Assembly: GCA_012934845.2 (NCBI GenBank)
Contig: WNNJ02002276.1
Location: forward strand, 1 to 64,000
DNA: 64,000 bases
Reading direction: 5' to 3'
From: Pomphorhynchus laevis
Lineage: Eukaryota > Acanthocephala > Palaeacanthocephala > Echinorhynchida > Pomphorhynchidae
In this document: positions 39,155-50,244 of the stretch, one piece after another
Layout of the letters: every line of letters begins with the position of its first letter
Position numbering within the stretch: position 1 is the first letter of the stretch
The notes under the pieces: model-generated
Database searches by the model: none
Told to the model about the DNA's origin: nothing
What the model saw: only the letters and a program-made list of their open reading frames with translations
Made by a program: the position numbers and the translations under genes

Positions 39155-40522
39155 TTACAATTCTGACAATGCTCCCTCAAAACTGACATATTGGTTAGGT
39201 TCTCTGGACGAAATCTTGGAGACAGCTTGGACACTGTTTACAAACGCGTTGCTTGAATGAATTGTAGTATTCCTGAGACCGAAACCACCTAAGCGGAAGG
39301 GTAGAGAAACCTGAATTTTAGCAGTGACAGTTAACTGCGAGGCTGTTAAATTTTCAAAAGCTTTCATGATAACATCATCAAAAGCCTGAATGAAACCTCT
39401 TAGTGTTAATGGTGAAATGGTGCGGATTAGATGACCGAGCTTGGTGGCGGACGCACAGTGTCTAAGGAGAAGGTAGGCCGACTGGGGATCTGGCAAGTTT
39501 GCAATGACTTCAATTTCTTTCGTGAGCCTTGGTAACAAATCCCTGAGCAAGACGTCTTTGATAAAGTAAGTTGAGCCAATTGGTGACCCCAACAGCTTAA
39601 AATTGCCTGTAGTGTTGTTAGCCGGAGATGAGTGGCAGAGGTTAGAACAAATTTGAATCGCGTCAGGCACGCCGATTATTTCGGTTTTTGACCAATTAAG
39701 ATGAAGTTTGAGTGTGAGGAAGTCAATACTCAAGGTGTTGAGGGACTGAGCGATTGCCTGTGGACTTCCACCGATTATCCCATCATCCAAATACCATTGA
39801 TTGTATACAATGCCAGGGATATTCGAGATTTTCGAGATGGTGTTTTGAATCGCCAACGAAAAAAGCATTGGAGATAGCGGGTCGCCTTGTTGTACTCCCT
39901 CCGATGATATTAATGGACTGAACTGACCAAATCGTAAGGAGAAATGCGATTTTAAGCAGAAAGATACCCACGACGACAGCTCTGGAACATTACTATTAAC
40001 GGCGGAAATGATTAAAGATCTGTTAATACTATTAGAGACGTTTGACAGGTCGACCTTAGCCCACACCCAATTGGGATCATTTGATCGACTATGATGAGTG
40101 CGAGAGACGTTATGAACAATCATATTTACTGCATTTCGTAAGGCAACTCCGAGTTGTGTGGGAGCAAAGAATGATGCGAAGCGGTCTCGTAAGCGAGAGC
40201 AGGCACACTTTAAACATAAACGTCGTAACGTCTCACCCACCGCTACTGGTTGAATGCCTCCATCCTTTTTGGGGAGGCTGAAAAGATTTGCGCCTGCAAT
40301 GAAGGGAGCTAAAGAATTCGGAGCAGAACCTGAAAGTAGGTGATTGACTAGATGGGTGAGTGTGTCCAGCAAATTACCGCCGGAATCGGCCTCAATCATA
40401 TCGTGAAGATGTTCCGGCCTGAGTGCAAAATAACCTGGACCGGTTAACGAAGAAAATGACTCAATTGCCCGCAAAACCGTGATTCGATCAACGTTGAGTG
40501 GTCGAGTGTGTGGACGCAACAA
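39155..40522 (-). CDS. RLE-type element reverse transcriptase
   Basis: A 455-codon frame. Pre-RT: ITVLRAIESFSSLTGPGYFA. RT motifs: ANLFSLPKKDGGIQPVAVGE then LRRLCLKCACSRLRDRF (fingers), motif A WAKVDLSNVSNSINRSLI near residue 158-175 (only the first D of the usual D....N pattern), ISSEGVQQGDPLSPMLFSLA (motif B) near 210-230, and motif C NQWYLDDGIIGGS near 242-254 with YLDD. Then LHLNWSKTEII. The YLDD and QQGDPL forms are typical of this group. The frame is intact across the whole RT. Confidence 0.8.
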   Translation of the reverse strand: MLRPHTRPLNVDRITVLRAIESFSSLTGPGYFALRPEHLHDMIEADSGGNLLDTLTHLVNHLLSGSAPNSLAPFIAGANLFSLPKKDGGIQPVAVGETLRRLCLKCACSRLRDRFASFFAPTQLGVALRNAVNMIVHNVSRTHHSRSNDPNWVWAKVDLSNVSNSINRSLIISAVNSNVPELSSWVSFCLKSHFSLRFGQFSPLISSEGVQQGDPLSPMLFSLAIQNTISKISNIPGIVYNQWYLDDGIIGGSPQAIAQSLNTLSIDFLTLKLHLNWSKTEIIGVPDAIQICSNLCHSSPANNTTGNFKLLGSPIGSTYFIKDVLLRDLLPRLTKEIEVIANLPDPQSAYLLLRHCASATKLGHLIRTISPLTLRGFIQAFDDVIMKAFENLTASQLTVTAKIQVSLPFRLGGFGLRNTTIHSSNAFVNSVQAVSKISSREPNQYVSFEGALSEL

Positions 40523-40639
40523 AGCCGGTAAATCTCTTAAAGCGACTCCATTTTGAGAACAAACTCTCTGTGATGACGGGTGGAGAAGCTCTAGTTTACG
40601 ACGTGTGTCAGTTGATGGGGAAGCTAGCCCTGTAGAAGT

Positions 40640-41206
40640 TAGCCTTTGACCGCTTTCCTGAAATTCCCGCGTCTAGTCAGTGATATTGCTGCGGATATAT
40701 GGTTGGAAGCTGTAGGGTTATCTGGCGTGACTATAAGACGTAGTTCCGAAGCGATTTCATCGAAAGTAGCATTACTAAATTTATTCATGCGTTGGAGTAT
40801 CAGTTTTGCAGAGTCCGGGCGAGATCTGTTTAGGACCTTATTCGACGCGCTGATGTGAAAACAGATTTTCGGCATGATTAGAAAGCGAGCCCATGATACC
40901 ATGTTATTTTGACGTAGAGCCTGCTTTATTAAGTCTGTAAACATCGCAGCCGCTCTGACCCTCGTCTTCCAAGGGAGGCGGAAAATGGAAGACGCTTTGT
41001 GAACTCCATACATCGTTGACAATACCAAGAGCCGATGCTGATGTGGATTTTATTATGACATCGTGAGGAGGGATGTAAGTGACGGACCCTGGATCTTCAT
41101 GGCGAGAGTGCAAGGAAATCTGATCGCTGACAACGTTCATAACGGTGTTTAGGATACTCATGCCCGAGCCAGAACATCGCGCATCATTGTGTTTATGGTA
41201 TCTCAA
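40640..41206 (-). pseudogene. RLE-type element, N-terminal region
   Basis: Overlapping frames complement(40904-41206) and complement(40639-41028) give WKTRVRAAAMFTDLIKQALR, WARFLIMPKICFHIS and ISLTRRGNFRKAVKG. In related elements this region precedes the RT and ends with a helix of the type A..L...G...A. A frameshift lies near 40950 and another break near 40640. No clear nucleic-acid-binding finger is visible. Confidence 0.6.
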
Positions 41207-41515
41207 TTTACCAGTGCAATTGATAGTAACGGCGCGACGACGTTCGACAAAGCTGTTTCGTCATTGATAATTGGTTTCGTTTTGCACCTTGATGACGAAT
41301 ATCCTTTTCGAATTAGTTGGTAGATTTGTGTCCAATGTATGTTATTTATTGTAATTAGCTGGAACACTTATAAATTTTACCTGTATTCATTTTTCGATTA
41401 CATCGTATATTTATTATTTGATTACATCGTATATTCTATGAGTCAATTCATAAAAATTTATTTGTTTTTAATTTTTACTCTATATAAAAAATAAATTCTT
41501 CCCCAGCTTATCTCT
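41207..41515. other. AT-rich spacer
   Basis: No gene is seen. GATTACATCGTATATT occurs twice (about 41396 and 41420). Confidence 0.6.
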
Positions 41516-43040
41516 CATAGAGAGATCGCTGCTGCTAGCAACTTCTTCCATAACGAACGATTTTGGGCCATCTCGTGCCCTATATTGGTCGCTATTCCAA
41601 GGGCATTCATGTTCTCTTTGACACAATCTTTACAGCGTTTCTTTTGCCTTCCTAGACGTCATTTCCCTTCAATGTTGACTTTTTCAGCGCTCCTTATCCA
41701 GTGATCATCCTTTATTCTTGCAACATGTCCGAACCATCGTAGCCTTTTTCGGACGATGACGTCTCGTATTGAGTCCACTTTGAACATCTTCCGGGTATCA
41801 ATGTTGCGGACTTTGTCCTTCTTTGTGATAACAGCAGACCATCTGAGCATTATCGTCTCGTACAATGCTAACCTGTGGATAGCATCCCAGTCTCGGCAGC
41901 CCAGTCTCGGCAGCCCAGTCTCGGCTGCATAAATCATGGCTGGTGGAACAACAGCATCGTATATGCGTCCTTATAACTTTGTTGCTACTCGCTTGTCGCA
42001 TAGAATGCCCGAGGTATTCCGCCAATTTCTCCAAGCAATTTGTACCCTTAGTCTAATCTACGGCGCTAATGAATTCGACATATTTATCATGCTGCCCAGT
42101 TATACGATATTGTCTCTTTTTTCTATTTCGACTCTTTGCAATGTCAATCTTTCTGGATCCATATACAAGGTTTTGGTCCTGTTTGTTTTCCATCCGTTGC
42201 TCTCCAGTCTCTATCACCAACTTTCTAGCTGTGCTTCCAGTATATCTAAGTTCTCAGCCGTAAGTACCAGGTCATCTGCGAACAGCATTGTACATGGCGC
42301 TTTTGAATTAATCTGTGCAGTTCCCAAAACATCTATCACTGTCACAGATAAAAATGTACTGAGATCCGAACATTGATGGAGTCCTGTCGCTACTTGGAAA
42401 TAGTATGTCTCGCCATCCGGCCACCGAACGCAAGTATAACACTTTTCATACATAGATTTGATTGCACAAACGTTTTGTTCAGGGCAGTTTTTCTGTCTTA
42501 GGCATATCCAAACAAGGTCACGTGGCACTGTATCATAGGCTTTCTCCAAATCTACAAACACACTATACAGTGGCCGTTGTTTCTCGCTGAATTTCTCGTG
42601 AAGCTGCCTCTATACAAAAATCCCATCGGTAGTGATTCTACCAGACATAAATCCACGCTGTTCTTCGCTGATCGTGATTTCTTCTCTGATTCTGTTTCCA
42701 CAATTCTCTTCCAGTTTCATTGTGTGACTCATGAGCTTTAACCCCGATAGTTGCTACATTGTTGGACGTCTCTTTTTTGCTTGTAGATAGGCACTAGTGT
42801 ACTCTTTTGCTATGCTGTCGGAATTCTTCCTATTTCGTCAATTTTTTGAAAGAGCTTTGTTAGCAGTTGGATTCCAAACAAACCTAAAGCTTTCCACACA
42901 TCAATCGAAATATTATCCGGACCCACGCTTTTACCAATTCTCATCTTCTTTATTTGCGACGATACATCATCGCAAGAGTACGATCGAACAACATGGTTAT
43001 TGGGACACGCTTCTTCGTGAGTGAACTGGGGGAAACGACA
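41516..43040 (-). mobile_element. RTE-like LINE (minus strand), RT to 3' end, broken
   Basis: Reading the minus strand: MRIGKSVGPDNISIDVWKAL near 42930, motif A region FVDLEKAYDTVPRDLVWICL (42561 on), MYEKCYTCVRWPDGE, VATGLHQCSDLSTFLSVTVI (motif B, with QG changed to QC), motif C MLFADDLVLTAENLDILEAQ near 42280. Then comes the C-terminal part at 41937-41659, IRDVIVRKRLRWFGHVARIK, followed by GRQKKRCKDCVKENMNALGI near 41600. At least four frame breaks are seen. The 5' endonuclease is absent. A three-fold repeat of CCCAGTCTCGGCAG lies at about 41887-41925 in the C-terminal part. Confidence 0.85.
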
Positions 43041-43180
43041 AAAGTTAAATAGCTTGATCAATCCTCTAAAAGCAAAATAATTGTAAGAACAAAGCATAGT
43101 TAGATTTAGAAAATTACCACATTCAACCCATCTCGTATTCATGAAGATATAACGGTTCTTTCGACATCTACTCGATCTTC

Positions 43181-43560
43181 TTAATTCAAGTTCAGGTGAA
43201 TCTGTTTGTTCGAGTTCAGGAGAAGGAAATTACGTTCACTTTGTACGGGCGAATCGTTTCCTTCACAGTAAATTTGTGGGCCAACATTATTGTTAATATT
43301 ATTTTCAGGACGTCTGTGAGAGTATATTCCGGGAGGAGGATTAGAATCCAAAATCTCCGACGGTGGCCGAGCTAAATGCTGGGTTGATACTATGCTCTCA
43401 CTTCCGTTTTGATTGGGAATTAGTGCATAGTAAGGATTAGCGTAAACGAGTTTAGCTTGGTTGACGGGAGGTTCATTCCGGCATGTTCGATCGCATCTTT
43501 TAACTAGAACGTCACCGGGATCGGTCAACCAAGAAAGTAAGCTTACTCCACTGCCTGATC
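43181..43560 (-). mobile_element. Ty3/Gypsy fossil, integrase C-terminal tail
   Basis: A 115-codon minus-strand fossil frame with WLTDPGDVLVKRCDRTCR just upstream, QAKLVYANPYYALIPNQNGS and ESIVSTQHLARPPSE. It corresponds to the end of pol in the Gypsy fossil at 46-50 kb (compare ARIRHPNRKEATVSTSNLAR). No LTR was found next to it. It is a short, partial, broken relic. Confidence 0.6.
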
Positions 43561-44493
43561 TACGCTGGTAGTTTAACTATTTCAGTATTAATTCTACAAA
43601 AGAATTTTTAGAACAGACAAAAGGAAGAAATTTTCAAAAAATAAATACATACGATTTTAGTACGCTTTATACAAATCTAGATTTAGTAGATATTAAAGAA
43701 GCGTTAGTAAAATTAATTAATCTTATATTCGGAAAAAGATATACATATATGTTGTAATAATTATAACGCCTATCTAACAAAAATTAAACCATCAAGTAAA
43801 TATAAATATATGGATAAAATTGAATTAATAGAATCCTTAAATATTTTGATAAATCAAAATTATTTAAAAGTAGGGACATCTATATTTAGACAAATAAAAG
43901 GTGTTCCAATGGGTGGCAATAGTAGCCCAATTATAGCTGACTTGTTTTTAAGCTTTATAGAAAATGAATTTGTTCGTAACTGTTTAAAAACTATACCTAA
44001 ACAATATAAATAAATAAAATATATGTTTCGATACATTGATGATATATGTGTATTTAATTCTAATAATTTTTATTCAATTAGTGAGCACATTTATCCAGAA
44101 AGCCTTATTCTTAACAAAACCAATATTAATGATAAAGAAGGTGTATATCTCGATATGAACATTAAATTACATTAACTAAAACTACTATTAATTTATATCG
44201 TAAAGATGACATATTTAAATTTACAAGAAACATATTTTTGCATGAGCATTCATGCATACCGTATAATATAAAATACAATACATTAAATAATGAAATTTTA
44301 AGAATTGCAACAATATGTAATGATATTGGCTTTCTTCAAAATCATTTAAATAATTTAATAGATACATATTTTAAACTAGGTTACTATAAAAATAACATCA
44401 AGCAGAAAATAGTTAAATATATAAATCAACACAATAATATAAAGAATAAATTTAAACTCTTAAGTAGCAAATTTATATGGATGGATAATAAAT
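43560..44493 (+). pseudogene. Penelope-like element without GIY-YIG domain (PLE-6)
   Basis: Very AT-rich remnant. RT motif A INTYDFSTLYTNLDLVDIKE near 43650, motif B RQIKGVPMGGNSSPIIADLF in the 43810-44013 frame, motif C FRYIDDICVFN near 44025, then the thumb INLYRKDDIFKFTRNIFLHE and ILRIATICNDIGFLQNHLNN (44238-44495 frame). The protein ends after KNKFKLLSSKFIWMDNK with no GIY-YIG block and no room for one before the structured 3' end. Endonuclease-free PLEs are known from other taxa. The 5' end is truncated, with four or five frame breaks. It belongs to a different lineage from PLE-1 to PLE-5. Confidence 0.75.
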
Positions 44494-44560
44494 AATATAC
44501 TTTGTATTAGAATAAGATACTAGATAGTTATTTCAGAGGAAATACATCATTAGCATGTAT

Positions 44561-44636
44561 TTGGCCCCGCTGCTATGATGGGTAGAGGAATTAGGGGCCG
44601 AAACCTGATAGCATAGCAGTTCCTCCTGATGACCTT
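44561..44636 (+). other. Structured 3' end of PLE-6
   Basis: Three perfect pairs: GGCCCC/GGGGCC (44563-44568 with 44594-44599), CTGCTATG/CATAGCAG (44570-44577 with 44612-44619), GAGGAA/TTCCTC (44585-44590 with 44620-44625). All cross each other. GAAAC (44600-44604) and CTGATGACC (44626-44634) are shared with the copy at 37213-37266. It is an RNA-structure candidate, with elements of a hammerhead core in an unusual order. Confidence 0.55.
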
Positions 44637-44639
44637 TAA

Positions 44640-44906
44640 TTCTTATTCTGATACAACGTCTGTTATTTATTAGTCAATTCATAAAAATGACGTTTATTTT
44701 AAATTTTAATTTTTTATTTTAACTTGATTTAAATTATAGAAAATCTAAAAACAATTATTAATTTTATTATTTAATTATTAAAATTTGATTTAGCATTATT
44801 ATGTTTTGTTTAGTTTTTAATTAGATTAAATACGTAGACTCAGTTAGCTGATTTGATTCATAATAAATAAATTATTATTAAAGCAAAATATGAGACGAAA
44901 TATTAC
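44640..44906. other. AT-rich spacer
   Basis: No feature recognised. Confidence 0.5.
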
Positions 44907-44907
44907 A

Positions 44908-44928
44908 ATTTGCGGCTAGCCCGTAAAT
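44908..44928. repeat. Left direct repeat flanking an RLE-type fragment
   Basis: ATTTGCGGCTAGCCCGTAAA(T), matching 45796-45816 at 19 of 21 positions. The sequence is itself nearly palindromic. Confidence 0.7.
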
Positions 44929-44934
44929 CCAATA

Positions 44935-45738
44935 GGTCTAATCCAATCCTCGGAAAGGGATCTTGCTTCGATTCTTAAAAATGCCAATACAACTGGAGCG
45001 TCGTCATGGCTGAATCCAGCGTATGACCTAGCGGGTACATTTCTAACTTCGAGGGAGTTTCAAGACGCTGTTGCAGTACGATATGGCTGGCAACCAAACT
45101 CAATAACAAATAAGTGCCCTTGCGGTGCCGGATTTGATATTACGCATGCCCTGTCATGCCCGACTGGAGGATTTAATTTTGTCCGTCACAATATTGTAAT
45201 CGATGAAATATCTAAATGTTTAAGCACGTTTTGTAATTGCGTAATAAAAGAACCTGAACTTAATCCTGTACCTCAATCTATTGAATTCGATAACAATACA
45301 GCATCGCGAGATAGAGATGCAAGGGCAGATATTTCTTGCAACGGCCTATTTGGAATTGCTACGGAACGGTCCTTCATGGATATATGCGTTTTTAACGCTT
45401 TGGCTCCGTCGTACTCCCTATCAAGAATATCAGACCCCTTCAAATACCGCGAAAATCGCAAAAATGCAAAATATAATGAACGAATAGTGAAAGTCGAGCA
45501 TGCATCCTTTCATCCGATTATATTATCGACCACAGGAGTGATGAGTCCGACAACGAACGCTGTACTGAAACAAATATCAAGTCAAATATCCACTCGCACT
45601 CATTCTTCGTACAATGATTGTATACGAACCTTACGATCAAGGATCTCAACCCTTATTGCAAAGGCTGTTTCAATGTCAATAATAATGAAACCTTACACAT
45701 GTCAGAAAGCAGACATGTCAGAAAGCAACAACCAATGA
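44935..45738 (+). pseudogene. RLE-type element, C-terminal fragment
   Basis: The frame ending at 45738 (120 codons from 45376, and readable upstream to about 44990) shows GASSWLNPAYDLAGTFLTSR, FQDAVAVRYGWQP, CPCGAGFDITHALSCPTGGF then VRHNIVIDEI (the cysteine/histidine block), ARADISCNGLFGIATE, FMDICVFNALAPSYSLSRIS, KYNERIVKVEHASFHPIILS and TTGVM. This is the C-terminal half of RT-RLE type proteins. The RT is absent. The frame is interrupted once or twice in the upstream part. Confidence 0.72.
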
Positions 45739-45795
45739 TCACACAAAATCACAAATAACGTTTTAAGTTTAATAGTGATACCAATATAAGAGCCC

Positions 45796-45816
45796 ATTTG
45801 CGGGTAACCCGTAAAT
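45796..45816. repeat. Right direct repeat flanking an RLE-type fragment
   Basis: ATTTGCGGGTAACCCGTAAA(T), the partner of 44908-44928. Either a target-site duplication of about 21 bp or a shared terminal motif. Confidence 0.7.
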
Positions 45817-45991
45817 TGTAATTGTCTGCTATCAATAATAAATTTTAATTAAAAAAACAAAAAAAAATATGATTAAAAATAAGTTTAAACTATTAAAAAA
45901 ATTATGGACAAATTATAAACAATATGCTCTGTATTAAAATAAGATACATTAGACAATCAAATTTCATAATCAATTTTTCAAATATAAATTG

Positions 45992-46102
45992 TGTACTGAC
46001 TGTTACTTACGAATTTACCGCTTGACCACTTCCATTATTTCATTAACTTATTCTGTTTTAAGATTGTTGAATAAAACCATTTACGTGAAGATTCTCATAA
46101 CA
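45992..46102 (+). repeat. 5' LTR of the Gypsy fossil
   Basis: About 111 bp, starting TGTACTGACTGTTACTTACG and ending CTCATAACA. It is short for a Gypsy LTR. Confidence 0.88.
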
Positions 46103-49100
46103 ATTTATTCAACAATTGTTTCGAATGGATTCGATGCTGCGTCCTGCGAAATTCGAAGGTAAATCAGATACCACTCCGACTCAATTTAAACACTGAATTC
46201 GAACGACTGCATCGATGAAATCATATCAACAAATGCGTATCGGCCTCCTAATAAACTTCATCTACTCATCAATTATGTATCCAGCGAAGTGTATGATCTC
46301 GTATCCGACTGCGCTACATATGAAGATGCGAAGCTCATTCTCGAAAAGACTTTTCTAAAACTCACAAATGCAATTTTTGCGCGACATCGACTGACCACGC
46401 GAAAACATAGTAATCTTGAAACTATTGATGACTTTGTGCGTCAATTGATTCAACTAGCGAAAGAATACGATTTTCATGAGGTGACGGCAAAAGTTCATGC
46501 TGAAGAAGCGATTCAAATTGCTCTTATATCTGGGCTGAAAGATTCTATTATACGACAAAAGTTGTTAGAATACAATGATCTATCTCTTGACAGGGCGGTA
46601 ACAACGGCGAGAATCATGGAAACTGCTCAAAAAGATGCCTAAAGTTTATATCACATACCTCGGACAACCCAGTGTTTTCGGCTTTAGCTCAAATGGATTT
46701 TAAGCATCCTGTAGACATTAACAACGATTGTTCGGCAGTGACGAGAAATCGCTTTTCTGAAGGATCTCGGGAGGGTTCTTCGAAATGCAGCTTCTACGGG
46801 AAGAGTTATCACTTACGAACAAAATGTCCGGCGATCGATCTTTCTTGCTACAAATGTGGAAAACGAGGACATTTCGGTGTTGTATGTAGATAATCGCAAC
46901 ACTAATTTTCATCGATTCAGAATCCTAACCTTGCCATGACTTGAAATCGTTCAAAAACTGTTCAATGACAATACATGGATACAGTTCGATTTCCGTCAAG
47001 ATTAGAGATGTTACAGTTCCTGCACTTGTCGATAGCGGAAGTGTACAGAATTTTATGTCTACTCATACTAGGCAAAAGTGGAAGCTGCTCACACATAAAT
47101 CTGTCGAAACGATCAATTTAGCGTCTGCCTATAGCAAAGTAAAAACAGTCGGTCATTGCTTTGTGGATTTGAAGATTGGAAGCAGGTTCTATAAAGATCT
47201 AAAAATTTCAATTCTACCCTGGACTATGATCGCTTTTAATTCTTGGTCAAGACTTTATGAAACGAAATAGAAAGGTGGCTTTTACGTACGAGTATGGTAC
47301 TTCACCAGAGCTAACTGTATGCGCTACGACTTGTCTAAAAATTACCCCTCCTCTCCTATTCACAAATTTGACAGAGGATCTTCATCATATTGCCACAAAG
47401 TCTATAAGTTATTCGAAATCTGATTTAAACTTCATCAAACAAGAAATTGGCAAACTGCTTAAGTCGGATATAATCGAACATTCGAATTCTCCATGGAGAG
47501 CTCATTGATGGTAACGAAATCCGTAAGAAGCAAACGTCGTATGGTCATCGACTACTCTCGTACAATTAACCGATTTACGTATCCCGACTCATTTCCGATG
47601 CCTAGAATAAACGGAATAGCACATGAACCATCAAAATATCAGGTTTTCTCGAAATTAGATTTAGAATCTGCGTATTATCAATGTCTCCTCAGAGAAGAGG
47701 ATCAATGGTACACTGAATTTGAGGCGATAAGACAACTATATCAATACAAACGAATGCCATTTGGTCTGACGAATTCAGTGGCGGCATTTAAGAGAGTTAT
47801 GACGGGATTATAGACGAAAATAACTTACATTCAACTTACGCTTACATCGATGATATTGTTGTGGCTGGAGTAAATAAAGGAGATCATGACAAAACTTAAA
47901 TAATTTTTTTTAAAGTACTTAATAAATATTGCATGAAACTGAACGAATCGAAATGCATGTACTCGGTTACGCAATTGAGCTATCTCGGATATTCTATTTC
48001 GTATGGGAAACTAAGGCCTGACCCTGAGCGGTTGCTAACCTTGAAACAGTTACCTGCTCCTACTTCAGTTAATTCACTAAAGAGAACATTGGGCCTACTT
48101 TCGTACTACAGCAACTGGATATCTAATTATTCCTATAATATACGTCCGCTACTCGATGTCAAATCTTTTTCATAGGATTTCAGTTAAATTCATTGATTCC
48201 AAAATGTGCTATAGCAGCAGTTCTCTCACAGTGTAAAAGACCCGTTGCATTTTTTCCGTTCATTAACGAAGTTCGAGCAATCACAGTCGTCAATTGAGCT
48301 TGAAGTAGCGGCAATAATTGAGTCAATACGTAAATGGACGGATCTACTAATGGAAAGGAAATTCACGATTGTGACAGATCAACAGGCGATTTCGTTTATC
48401 TTCAATAATTATATTAATAGTCGGGCCAAAAACGACAAACTGTTGCGTTGGAAATTAGAACTATCAAGTTATTAGTACGAAATCAAATTCAGGCCAGTGA
48501 AAATTAACACCGTGGCCGACGCTATATCCCGTCCATGTTGCCCCATGCATTGTACATCTCTTAAAGATCTACATAATACATTATACCATCCCGGAATAGC
48601 ACATTTAAATTATTTTGTGAAACAGAAGAATCTTACGTTCACAATCGAGGAGATAAAACGAGTATGTGCCCAGTGTTCCGTGTGCTCTCAACTGAAACCT
48701 TCGTTCTATCGCCCAGGACAGATACCCATGATCACTGCTAGAAGATCCTTCGAACGGCTATCTATTAACTGTGTCGAGTCTAACTTTGTGTCGAGATACC
48801 CATTTGTATACCCCTGTCCAGACGTCTCCACAAGAAGAGTTATACAATGTCTACAGAATTTGTTTTCTATTTTCGGTGCTCCCGATGCAATTCATTCAGA
48901 TAGAGGCGCTCAGTACACATCAAAAGAATTTCGAGAATTTCTATGGAGTCGCGTTACGGTTATCACTCACATAACTCCTTATCATGCAATTGGTAATGGA
49001 CAATGTGAAAGACTGAATGGACTAATCTAGAAAACTATTCTTTTAGCTCTTCGATCCAGAGACCTCCCTGAATCCGAATGGAAAACCGTACTGGAGGTAG

Positions 49101-49746
49101 CGTTACACTCAATATGCTCACTATTATGTACGTCTACGAACACGACGCTCCACGACCGTTTGTTTAACTATCCAAGAAAATCATTCAATGGGTATTCTAT
49201 TTCAGACTGGTTAATTTCAGAACCGGATTTACTGCGAAATTTCGCATGCCAATCGAAATCAGACCCTCTGGTTGAACCAGTAGAGATAATCAGTTCAACG
49301 CCAAGCTATGCAAGAATCCGACATCCCAACAGAAAGGAAGCAACTGTATCAACGTCCAATCTTGCTCGTCCGCACGACTCTCCAATTACGAACGACAATG
49401 ATGACAAAACGGTATCTGATTCATCAAAGTGATCAATCGAATATAGCCATAATGTCGAACTCTCTTACGAAAGCGATCCAAATCATAACGTGCAAGAAAA
49501 CCACTCGATGGAAGACAAAACTGTATCTGATTAAACAAAAAACTCAATCGAATCTAGTCATAATGTTGAACTCTCTTACGAAAGCGATTCGAATAATAAT
49601 GCCGATAAAAACCACTCGAAAGAAGAGAAACAAACGCAAATCAACGTCGAAAACGAGAACCTGTTCAAATTCATTCCCGGCCGATCTTCCCGAGAACGGA
49701 CTATAAAGAAAAGAAGATTGTTCTGATTTTCATTACGAGGGGATAA

Positions 49747-49857
49747 TGTACTGACTGTTACTTACGAATTTACCGCTTGATCACTTCCATTATTTCATTA
49801 ACTTATTCTGTTTTAAGATTGTTGAATAAAGCCATTTACGTGGAGTTTCTCATAACA
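49747..49857 (+). repeat. 3' LTR of the Gypsy fossil
   Basis: About 111 bp, matching the 5' LTR at all but about four positions and preceded by a purine tract. Confidence 0.88.
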
Positions 49858-50244
49858 CATTGTATAAATGTTTTATAATTATTTATTATTTATAATAATT
49901 TATCTCTATTTTTAATAAAAAATAAAGATAAATATTTGAGCATACATATTTTCATCAAAGAACTGTATTTTGTAAGAGTTTCAATAACCAAGACTTATTT
50001 TATATGATTATTAATACGCGAAAGCATTGATAATATTCCATGATAATTCCTTGATAATGAGTTCAAATAAGTTTTAATGGGGTTAGCAGCTTAATTGACA
50101 CAAATGAATACATGAAAAATCAAACTAAGATAAACGTTGAATAATGTATATCATAAGTAAACAAAGTTATTAAATTATCTGTAGAGAACTCATTCGCCGC
50201 ATATTTGATGGTAGTGAGAGCTATTTAACATTAATGGAGTTGGC
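49858..50244. other. AT-rich spacer before the large inverted repeat
   Basis: No feature recognised. Confidence 0.5.

Larger units (their letters stand above)
38183..41206 (-). mobile_element. RLE-type non-LTR-like retroelement
   Basis: Minus-strand element in three frames: a 5' part (41206-40640), an RT (40522-39155) and a C-terminal Cys/His plus nuclease-like region (39151-38183). The same broad protein type (RT followed by an HALTC/HALSC cysteine-histidine motif and a PD-(D/E)xK-like region) appears as fragments at 44.9-45.7 kb and 62.0-64.0 kb. Such proteins are widespread in invertebrate genomes, but I cannot place them in a named clade with confidence. Few breaks make this the best copy here. 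Confidence 0.75.
45992..49857 (+). mobile_element. Ty3/Gypsy LTR-retrotransposon fossil with both LTRs
   Basis: Fossil element of about 3.9 kb. Parts in order: 5' LTR; gag-like capsid region (46289-46642); zinc knuckle CYKCGKRGHFGVVC near 46845; protease with VPALVDSGSV near 47010; RT (47493-47870) with DYSRTINRFTYPDSFPMP and MPFGLTNSVAAF; RNase H (48245-48475); integrase with the HHCC region (48560-48710) and core (IHSDRGAQYTS near 48895); a tail rich in charged repeats; purine tract GAGGGGATAA; 3' LTR. The LTRs differ at about 4 of 111 sites, so insertion is fairly recent, and AATTG/CATTG at the ends may be the target duplication. It is broken in many places (eight or more). Confidence 0.88.

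Noticed and set aside
39783-40281. Small frames on both strands within the RLE-type RT
   Set aside because: They overlap the 455-codon RT frame, which carries all RT motifs.
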